Source: Desulfurococcales archaeon (GTDB lineage Archaea > Thermoproteota > Thermoprotei_A > Sulfolobales > NBVN01). Taken from it: a DNA stretch of 10,207 bases. The stretch's first letter is position 1, and each line of letters opens with the position of its first letter. Under the pieces are notes generated by a model. It worked only from the letters and a program-made list of their open reading frames with translations, searched no databases and was not told where the DNA came from. This document shows, in pieces, positions 1 to 4,797 of the stretch. Location: assembly GCA_026986255.1 (NCBI GenBank), contig JALSOX010000017.1, positions 1 through 10,207 of the forward strand, read 5' to 3'. The translations under genes and the position numbers were made by a program.

Positions 1-84
1 AATCCAGAGAGAGCCGTCAATAAGCTCTAAGAGATCACCCTCTAGGTACGCGCTAGCATAGCAACGATCCTGGCTGGTTGACAT
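1..84 (-). CDS. unidentified protein, N-terminal 28 residues only (runs off the left edge)
   Basis: An open frame starts at ATG (complement of 82-84) and stays open to the edge. An in-frame TAA lies two codons upstream, so this ATG is the only possible start. The visible protein begins MSTSQDRCYASAYLEG and continues with an acidic, leucine-rich stretch ending near GSLWI. A GAGGT motif lies about 12 bases before the ATG. The start is only 15 bases after the stop of the winged-helix gene on the same strand, so the two are probably co-transcribed. I do not recognise the family from 28 residues. The call rests on the open frame and the tight operon-like spacing. Confidence 0.45.
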   Translation of the reverse strand, partial: MSTSQDRCYASAYLEGDLLELIDGSLWI

Positions 85-99
85 AGCTTATGCAGTACC

Positions 100-498
100 T
101 CATGGTTGTTGATTACCTAGGGAGGCTGAGGATCTCAACTCCAGGTTCGGTTTGCACGCGCGCCTTCCATGACCCCGTGCTTTACCTTTCTTCCCCTGCC
201 CTCTGATGCGGGAGGATTTCTTCCTCTTCTCTCGGTTGGTGATAGTCTTGATTTTCTTTAGGCTCAATGTTCCCCGCATGCCCTTATCCCTGTTAAGCAG
301 GTTTAGGTTCACCTTATACACTATGAAGCGTCCCCGCCTCTTACAATGTACTTTCAAGTAGCCGCTCTCCTTGAGCTTCCTCAGCAAGTAACCAGCACGC
401 TTTGTACTCATCTTGAACGCCTTCGCAAGCCTACGCGCATTAATGAACACGTCCCCCCTCTTCCTCAACCACTCAAGCACATCATCAATTTCAGGCAA
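100..498 (-). CDS. winged helix-turn-helix DNA-binding protein with a long basic tail
   Basis: A 132-residue protein. Residues 1-65 look like a winged helix: a short first helix (DDVLEWLRKRGD), a helix-turn-helix (INARRLAKAFKMSTKRAGYLLRKLKESG, about 19-46), then two beta strands (LKVHCKRR, RFIVYKVN). Residues 66-117 form a very basic, probably disordered tail rich in Lys, Arg and Gly (GQGKKGKARGHGRR). The start is a TTG. An in-frame TGA lies six codons upstream and the next ATG would remove the first helices, so TTG is forced. An AGGTG motif sits about 10 bases before it. This is probably an archaeal transcription regulator or chromatin-associated protein; the target cannot be told. It is read divergently from the glycosyltransferase and is followed 15 bases later by a second gene. 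Confidence 0.7.
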   Translation of the reverse strand: MPEIDDVLEWLRKRGDVFINARRLAKAFKMSTKRAGYLLRKLKESGYLKVHCKRRGRFIVYKVNLNLLNRDKGMRGTLSLKKIKTITNREKRKKSSRIRGQGKKGKARGHGRRACKPNLELRSSASLGNQQP

Positions 499-591
499 GA
501 AATCAGCACCTAATCAAACCTCTACGAGGTTCCTAAAATAGGCTTGCCTAATGCTTCACGATTACAGGCTCTCTTACCTGCTCGCTACTAT

Positions 592-605
592 ACCTTTTAA
601 ATTAA
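592..605. promoter_or_regulatory. AT-rich TATA-like element between divergent genes
   Basis: CCTTTTAAATTAAG reads as a TATA-like box on both strands, inside the 185-base gap between the winged-helix gene and the glycosyltransferase. Downstream on the plus strand it would give a transcript starting near 625. On the minus strand it lies about 95 bases before the TTG start, so a second box near 532-541 (CTATTTTAGG on the minus strand) could serve that gene instead. No other structure is obvious in this gap. Confidence 0.3.
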
Positions 606-656
606 GACGAGAAGACTCAGGTAATGGGGTGGTGAGGGCCTGATATTCATGGTTAC

Positions 657-666
657 TGCATATATA
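657..666 (+). promoter_or_regulatory. TATA box for the glycosyltransferase
   Basis: TGCATATATAG is a good archaeal TATA box centred near 662. A start about 26 bases downstream falls at 687-690, which would make the mRNA leaderless or nearly so and fits a start codon at 684 or 693. It competes with the weaker AT-rich element at 592-605. Confidence 0.4.
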
Positions 667-683
667 GTGAGGGTTCCTGCCGG

Positions 684-2165
684 GTGAGGAGCGTGTTGGG
701 GGCACCGCTCTTTTTTAGTAGTGTCGCTCAGGTAGTGGTGTTCGCCACGCTCCTCTTACCGCCGGTTATTATGGGGCTAATTCACGCTATCCTATACTTT
801 CAGGGGAGGAGGGAGGGTAAGGATTCCCAAGCACTTAATGTTGCTGGAGGTGGAGGTAACTTAAGCAGGGTCACGATAGTGGTTCCCGTGAAGGACGAGC
901 CCGAGAGCCTGGTGCTCGGCATGATTAATCACCTGGCGCAGCTAAGGAGTGAGCTACGCGGCGATTATGAGGTGGTGTTTGTTTGTGATGACCCCCCAGA
1001 GAAGGCGGCACCCGTGAAGAAAAATGCCGAGAAATTAGCTCAAGATTTAAACCTGAATGTACGTTTCTTGGTGAGGACCGAAGGACGGAAGGGCAGGGCT
1101 GCCGCCCTTAACTGGGTTGTTCAGAAATTCGCTGGGGACGTAGTCATTATTTTAGATGTTGATACGAGGCCGCAACCTGGCTACTTAGTTAGTTTAGTCA
1201 AATGCGTTCGTGAGGGCAACGCGGCTTGCGTGGGGCGCTGGGAGGGTTACTGGATGACATCAACGAAGCTGGCGCGGGCGGTGGGTCTCTCGATGAAGTA
1301 CCTGGTTGACACGCTTTATAGGGGGCGGGCTTCAAAGGGGTTCTTTATTTTCCCTCTAGGATCCGGTACAGCCTTTGACAGGAACGCCTTAGTGAAGGTC
1401 GGGTTATGGGATGAAGGCATAGTTCAAGACGATATGCATATAGGCACTAAGCTTATGTGGAAGGGGTATAGGGTGGGTTTCGTAGATAGTGTGACGCTTA
1501 AGGTGCTGGTACCTTCCAGGTATGAGGCCCTGAAACTGCAACAGGCTAGGTGGTCCTACGGCGCCATGGAGACGCTGAAGAACGGATGGAGGAGGATACT
1601 TCATTCCCCGTACCCCCTCCTTAAGAAGGTGGAGGCCACGCTCTTCCTCATGCAGTACGTGCCGCACGCGTTGCTGGCTCTGTCAGGCATAGTTATCCCG
1701 GCCCTTGCTTTACTTTTGAGGCAGGACATAATGCTTCTAGGGGTAGTTCCTGCGACCTCCCTGCTGGTGCTTATTGGGCTTTATGGCTACTCCTTCTACT
1801 CCTCTTTGAAGGAGACCTATTTACCGAAATCCCTAATCATACGTATAATGGGTGCATCATCGTCGTTTACGGTAAGCCTGTCACTAATAGTGTTGGCATA
1901 CACTATAATCGGGTTGCTACGGAACCAGTATAGTTACAGAGTCACGCCGAAGGGTGAGTCAGAGAGCGTGCTGTCCGGAAGGTATCTGGAGGAGAAGATT
2001 TTCCTGGCGTATGTGGTGGGGATGATGATCCTCAACACTATCCTAGGCAATTACGTGACTGGCTTATGGTTACTGATGTTCATAGCTCCGCTAATCTACA
2101 CACTCACAAACGCTGAGCGCGTAGTAGGGTTGAGGAGCCCTCAGCCTGGTCTAGGGTCGTCATAG
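684..2165 (+). CDS. membrane-bound family 2 glycosyltransferase, cellulose/hyaluronan synthase-like
   Basis: A 493-residue integral membrane enzyme expected to transfer sugars from nucleotide sugars to a glycan or lipid at the inner face of the membrane. One hydrophobic segment (about 15-38) comes before the GT-A domain: VTIVVPVKDEP (63-73), the DxD motif DVDTR (158-162), GSGTAFDR (226-233), the acidic catalytic segment VQDDMH (247-252) and QQARW (286-290), the Q..RW motif of processive enzymes. At least five further membrane segments follow (about 323-345, 350-372, 388-412, 438-455, 457-475). The usual TED triad reads VQD, so the conserved Glu is Gln while the base Asp249 is kept. The GTG at 684 is the first possible start, but the GTG at 693 has a GGTGA motif just before it and is a serious alternative. 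The sugar and product are unknown. Confidence 0.85.
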   Translation: MRSVLGAPLFFSSVAQVVVFATLLLPPVIMGLIHAILYFQGRREGKDSQALNVAGGGGNLSRVTIVVPVKDEPESLVLGMINHLAQLRSELRGDYEVVFVCDDPPEKAAPVKKNAEKLAQDLNLNVRFLVRTEGRKGRAAALNWVVQKFAGDVVIILDVDTRPQPGYLVSLVKCVREGNAACVGRWEGYWMTSTKLARAVGLSMKYLVDTLYRGRASKGFFIFPLGSGTAFDRNALVKVGLWDEGIVQDDMHIGTKLMWKGYRVGFVDSVTLKVLVPSRYEALKLQQARWSYGAMETLKNGWRRILHSPYPLLKKVEATLFLMQYVPHALLALSGIVIPALALLLRQDIMLLGVVPATSLLVLIGLYGYSFYSSLKETYLPKSLIIRIMGASSSFTVSLSLIVLAYTIIGLLRNQYSYRVTPKGESESVLSGRYLEEKIFLAYVVGMMILNTILGNYVTGLWLLMFIAPLIYTLTNAERVVGLRSPQPGLGSS

Positions 2166-2167
2166 CG

Positions 2168-2241
2168 GTTAGTAGCTCGGCCCGCAGACTGTTCAATGGG
2201 TGATGGTAGTTTGGTTTCTTTAACTACTGGAGCTACTTAAC
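2168..2241. repeat. nested inverted repeats after the glycosyltransferase (terminator or element end)
   Basis: An outer stem pairs GTTAGTAGCTC (2168-2178) with GAGCTACTTAAC (2230-2241), eleven pairs with one bulged T. An inner stem pairs GTAGTT (2206-2211) with AACTAC (2222-2227) around a 10-base T-rich loop. It begins three bases after the glycosyltransferase stop and ends two bases before the stop of the divergent small gene, so it lies tail-to-tail between the two. It could be a two-way terminator or the left boundary of the mobile segment. The sequence alone does not decide. Confidence 0.4.
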
Positions 2242-2242
2242 A

Positions 2243-2389
2243 TCACTCTGACTCTATGACTACTATTACCTTTACCTTTCTCCCTCTATGTTTCTTTAGT
2301 TTTTCTTGGTACTCCTTGGGTGGGTAGATTAGTGTTCTATCATAGCTAAACTTCATTAACGTAGCCTCGAAAACATAAACCTCACACAT
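2243..2389 (-). CDS. 48-residue protein divergent from tnpB, AbrB-like C-terminal pattern
   Basis: A small open frame begins MCEVYVFEATLMKF and continues DRTLIYPPKEYQEKLKKH with the basic, beta-rich end RGRKVKVIVVIESE. The ATG at 2389 has GGTGG six bases upstream and is preceded in frame by a TAA. Its distance to the shared TATA palindrome (about 38 bases) mirrors that of tnpB on the other side (about 37 bases). The arrangement of a PPKEY-type segment, a charged helix and a KVKVIVVIE strand recalls the second half of SpoVT/AbrB-type or transposon-encoded DUF2080-type proteins. That is my inference, not a database match. An internal ATG (residue 12) lacks a ribosome-binding site. It may be an accessory or repressor protein of the element. 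Confidence 0.6.
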   Translation of the reverse strand: MCEVYVFEATLMKFSYDRTLIYPPKEYQEKLKKHRGRKVKVIVVIESE

Positions 2390-2412
2390 TAGTAGCCACC
2401 GATACAGTTAAC

Positions 2413-2442
2413 GGATAGCAAAACTTATAAGAATTGCTATCT
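2413..2442. promoter_or_regulatory. palindromic bidirectional promoter/operator between the 48-residue gene and tnpB
   Basis: GATAGCAA (2414-2421) and TTGCTATC (2434-2441) are perfect 8-base inverted repeats. Between them lies the palindrome CTTATAAG (2424-2431), itself a TATA box that reads the same on both strands. Only the AA spacers on each side break the symmetry. The centre is about 37 bases before the tnpB ATG (2464) and about 38 bases before the ATG at 2389, so one box can serve both directions. The outer repeats could bind a dimeric regulator or form the left-end hairpin of the element. Confidence 0.6.
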
Positions 2443-2463
2443 AACAACTAATAGGGCTAGGGG

Positions 2464-3698
2464 ATGAGGGTCTTAGTAACCGCTAAGGTTAAAGCGGTTA
2501 CCCCCAACTCTAGCTCCCAGCATAAACTACTTTGGTTCCTTAGAGCCTTCCGTGATTGGATGCAGTACGTAATTAATGAAATATGGAGTCTAAACCATGT
2601 GCCCTCTATGAGGGAATTACATCATAGATTCTAAAGGTACTGAGACAACAAGGGTTCCGTGCACATCACTGCCATAAGATTGAGCGTAGAGCAAGAGAAG
2701 TAGTAAAGGCAACTAAGAAGAACAAGGGAAACAAACCAGTACTAAAAAAGCTAACGGCTAGACTAGACAACCAAGACTACAAACTAGATTTAAACAACAA
2801 AACACTAAGAATAGCTGTTCTTAACAACGAGTGGGTAGAGCTGAATCTACAATGGTATAGCTACCTAGACAAGTACTTTAGTGATGAATGGAGACTAAAA
2901 GAGATACTAGTGAGTTATAGTAGCAATGAGGTATGGATATACTTCACCTTTGAGAAGGAAGTAAAGCTAAGAAAACCCGAAGCCGTCATGGGTATAGACA
3001 TTAACTTCGACAACATAACCTATACTATAGTTGATATAAGTGGTAACCTAATCTCTATGGGTACTATATCTTTCAATGGCTTAAAGAGAGCGCTGGCACA
3101 TAAAATCATTGCTGAGAAGATACAGAGAAAGTATCCTAGGAAATGGAGACACGTTAAGAGAATAAGAGAAGCTATTAAGAAGCATGGTAAAAGGGCAAGG
3201 AATATACTAATGGATTCATGCCACTTCATATCGAGAGGGATAGTAGGGATAGCCAAAGAATATAATGCAGTAATAGTTCTAGAGGATTTAAATATGTTAA
3301 AGACTAAAGCTAATGGTTCAAGGAGGTTCAATAAGAAGCTCTCACTATGGGCTTACCACAGAATACAATCATATATACACTACAAGGCATTGACAGAGGG
3401 AATACAAGTAATGTATGTTAATCCTAAAGGAACCTCCAAAACATCGCCACTAGGAGACGAGCTAGTCTTCATAAACTATAAGTGGGTGAAACTACCTAAT
3501 GGACACATTGTTACCAGAGACATCATCGCATCATGGAATTTAGCCCTCAGAGGATTAAACCTCCTAACCAGAGATGTGGGGTCTCGTGGTTCCATGGAGA
3601 CCCTGAAAGCCCCTGACCAGATGCAACCCCAAGAAGGGATGAAGGGGAAGCCCGTGCTCAAACTCATCACAAGTACCCTAAGTATCAGAAGTAACTAA
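2464..3698 (+). pseudogene. tnpB: tnpB (IS200/IS605 OrfB), broken by one frameshift near codon 57
   Basis: An RNA-guided nuclease of IS200/IS605 elements. The first part starts at ATG 2464 (MRVLVTAKVKAV) and stops at TAA 2632-2634. The reading continues one base back, as KVLRQQGFRAHH from 2634 and on to 3698 without another stop. Restoring one base in the TAA (giving Tyr) yields a 411-residue protein of normal length. The RuvC-like residues are present: Asp in GIDINFDN (about 179 of the repaired protein), Glu in VLEDLN (about 274) and Asp in VTRDIIASWN (about 353). The zinc-ribbon cysteines are absent: the segment reads TSKTSPLGDELVF rather than two CxxC pairs. No tnpA is visible. The region is richer in A+T than its neighbours. 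A shorter product could start at GTG 2910, but it would lack the N-terminal third. Confidence 0.85.
2476..2501. repeat. perfect 9-base hairpin inside the first codons of tnpB
   Basis: GTAACCGCT (2476-2484) and AGCGGTTAC (2493-2501) pair perfectly around the 8-base loop AAGGTTAA. The stem covers codons 5 to 13 of tnpB, 12 bases after the ATG. It could hinder translation, serve as a subterminal recognition hairpin of the element, or both. Confidence 0.5.
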
Positions 3699-3714
3699 AC
3701 TAACGGGCACGGGC
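3579..3714 (+). ncRNA. possible omega-RNA scaffold / right end of the tnpB element
   Basis: TnpB elements usually produce a guide RNA from the 3' end of tnpB plus the right end. Here GGGTCTC (3579-3585) pairs with GAGACCC (3597-3603), with a second TGG/CCA helix in the loop. GCCCGTGCTC (3650-3659) pairs with GGGCACGGGC (3705-3714) over ten positions with one G-T wobble, joining the end of the coding region to the first bases after the stop. The limits and the guide segment cannot be fixed from this one copy. A guide would lie just beyond the true right end, perhaps after 3715. Confidence 0.35.
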
Positions 3715-3757
3715 AACCACCTCTTCATCGGTACTCCGCAATAGTAAGCGGCATTCA

Positions 3758-3766
3758 GATTATTAG
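3758..3766 (+). promoter_or_regulatory. TATA box for the C/D box sRNA
   Basis: GATTATTAG is centred near 3762, about 27 bases before the first closing base of the candidate guide RNA (3790). This is the spacing expected if transcription starts at the 5' end of the mature RNA. Confidence 0.35.
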
Positions 3767-3789
3767 GCAGTCTTACACATGTTAACCCA

Positions 3790-3842
3790 GGATGATGAGG
3801 AAGAGCCGACCTGATCGATGAAGTGATTATCCTCGGCTGACC
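3790..3842 (+). ncRNA. C/D box guide sRNA with two 12-base guides, likely for 23S rRNA
   Basis: The elements lie in the archaeal order and spacing: C box ATGATGA (3792-3798), guide GGAAGAGCCGAC (3799-3810), D' box CTGA (3811-3814), a 3-base spacer, a weaker C' box ATGAAGT (3818-3824, five of seven to consensus), guide GATTATCCTCGG (3825-3836) and D box CTGA (3837-3840). G3790-G3791 can pair with C3841-C3842. The first guide is complementary to GTCGGCTCTTCC, which I recall as the archaeal/eukaryal 23S/28S sequence just after the GATG of the peptidyl-transferase loop. The N+5 rule would place 2'-O-methylation on the fifth base, near E. coli G2509. The second guide can pair with CCGGGGATAA (one wobble) near 2442-2451. 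Fibrillarin, Nop5 and L7Ae would be the partners. The structure is seen; the targets are from memory. Confidence 0.72.
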
Positions 3843-3869
3843 CACGCGTTTCAACTAACTTTAACTTAA

Positions 3870-3914
3870 CTTAAAAAAGCAACACGCATCCTAACATAGT
3901 GTGTCTGGAGGTGA
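3870..3914 (+). promoter_or_regulatory. promoter and strong ribosome-binding site of the first HD gene
   Basis: CTTAAAAA (3870-3877) is a TATA box preceded by an AACTT-repeat stretch (TTAACTTAACTT). GGAGGTGA (3907-3914) is a full match to the archaeal anti-Shine-Dalgarno and lies six bases before the GTG at 3921, which fixes that start. Confidence 0.6.
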
Positions 3915-3920
3915 CCATAA

Positions 3921-4712
3921 GTGGGTGTCTTAGTTAGTCCTACACTAGTTCAAAGGCATGTAGAAAGCTCTGAGCTCCTGAGGAAAGCTTACGAGATCCT
4001 AGAGCATGATGAGGAGGTACAGGAACTCATAAAGATGGCAAACATCATGGCTGTTGGAAGGCTGAAGTACAATGACCACGGCATAATTCACTCCAGGATA
4101 GTTTCAGGGGCGGCGCTGGAGATTTTTGACAGGTTAGTAAGGTCTGGTATTAAGCCAACAACCCTTGAGTTCGGAACCGCGCGCAGTGTAGACGAGGCTA
4201 AGCTAGTGGTTCTCTTAGCCTCCTACCTTCACGACATAGGTAACGCCGTGCACAGAATCAATCACGAGATGATAGGGGCCCTGCTAGCAAAGGATCTCGC
4301 CGATAGAATTTTAGCGACAGTAATCCCAGACATCGGTAAGAGGAAGTATTTGTTAAGGCAGGAAGTGATGCACGCAATATACGCGACTGAGATGAATACC
4401 AACGCATTAACTATGGAGGCGGGAGTAGTGAAAATAGCTGATGGAACCGACATGGCTGAGGGACGTGCACGCATACCCTACAAGTTGGGGAAGTTAGACA
4501 TGCATGCTGTCTCAGCCCTAAGCATAAAGAAGGTAGCGATAAGCAGTGACGGCAACGTTCCAGTACGTATAGAGATACTTATGGAGGATTTCGCCGGCCT
4601 ATTTCAGGTGGAGGCTGTCCTTAGACCGAAGATACTCTCCAGCGGCCTACAAAGGTATGTTGAGGTGTACGCGAGCGTTAATGGCGAGGTACGTAAGGTT
4701 TTCCCGACGTAA
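3921..4712 (+). CDS. HD-domain metal-dependent hydrolase
   Basis: A 263-residue soluble protein of the HD phosphohydrolase superfamily. Metal ligands are visible in order: His in NDHGIIHSRI (about 53/57), the HD pair in SYLHDIGN (104-105), a further His in HRINHEMIG (about 115), His151 in EVMHAIYA and Asp in KIADGTDMAEGRAR (174/177). The C-terminal 70 residues (IKKVAISSDGN onward) look like a small beta-rich domain after the HD fold. It resembles the archaeal group I know as predicted HD-superfamily hydrolases (COG2316-like); the substrate is unknown. The GTG start is supported by a perfect GGAGGTGA. It is on the same strand as the transporter genes, but a separate promoter and dyad 85 bases after its stop suggest independent control. 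Confidence 0.8.
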   Translation: MGVLVSPTLVQRHVESSELLRKAYEILEHDEEVQELIKMANIMAVGRLKYNDHGIIHSRIVSGAALEIFDRLVRSGIKPTTLEFGTARSVDEAKLVVLLASYLHDIGNAVHRINHEMIGALLAKDLADRILATVIPDIGKRKYLLRQEVMHAIYATEMNTNALTMEAGVVKIADGTDMAEGRARIPYKLGKLDMHAVSALSIKKVAISSDGNVPVRIEILMEDFAGLFQVEAVLRPKILSSGLQRYVEVYASVNGEVRKVFPT

Positions 4713-4756
4713 TGTGCTCTACTCATTGATGGGACGCCGGCTCAGCTTGGTTAAAC

Positions 4757-4796
4757 CATATTAATTCTCCGAGTATATTGGATATGGTGTCCAATA
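4757..4796 (+). promoter_or_regulatory. TATA box and 21-base operator-like dyad of the uptake operon
   Basis: CATATTAAT (4757-4765) is a TATA box placing transcription near 4787. Over that point lies the perfect inverted repeat TATTGGA (4776-4782) / TCCAATA (4790-4796) with a 7-base centre, ending one base before the ATG at 4798. The placement suits a dimeric repressor that blocks the start site. In RNA the same sequence could form only a short hairpin, and the message would be nearly leaderless. Confidence 0.45.
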
Positions 4797-4797
4797 A

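Noticed and set aside
649..687. A 12-codon frame whose TGA overlaps the GTG of the glycosyltransferase, as in a leader peptide
   Set aside because: A good TATA box (657-666) lies inside it, which would start transcription after its ATG, and the peptide has no notable codons.
2200..2252. Second C/D box RNA starting at GTGATGG
   Set aside because: There is no CTGA at guide distance; the first one is more than 40 bases away.
2625..2640. Programmed -1 frameshifting as an explanation for the split tnpB
   Set aside because: No slippery heptamer is present and TnpB proteins are normally made from one frame; a lost base is simpler.
3020..3331. A 103-codon minus-strand frame inside tnpB
   Set aside because: It is antisense to conserved TnpB coding sequence and has no independent support.
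3804..3838. Hairpin AGCCGA / TCGGCT as a terminator
   Set aside because: No T-run follows, and both arms are better explained as the guide and D box parts of the C/D sRNA candidate.
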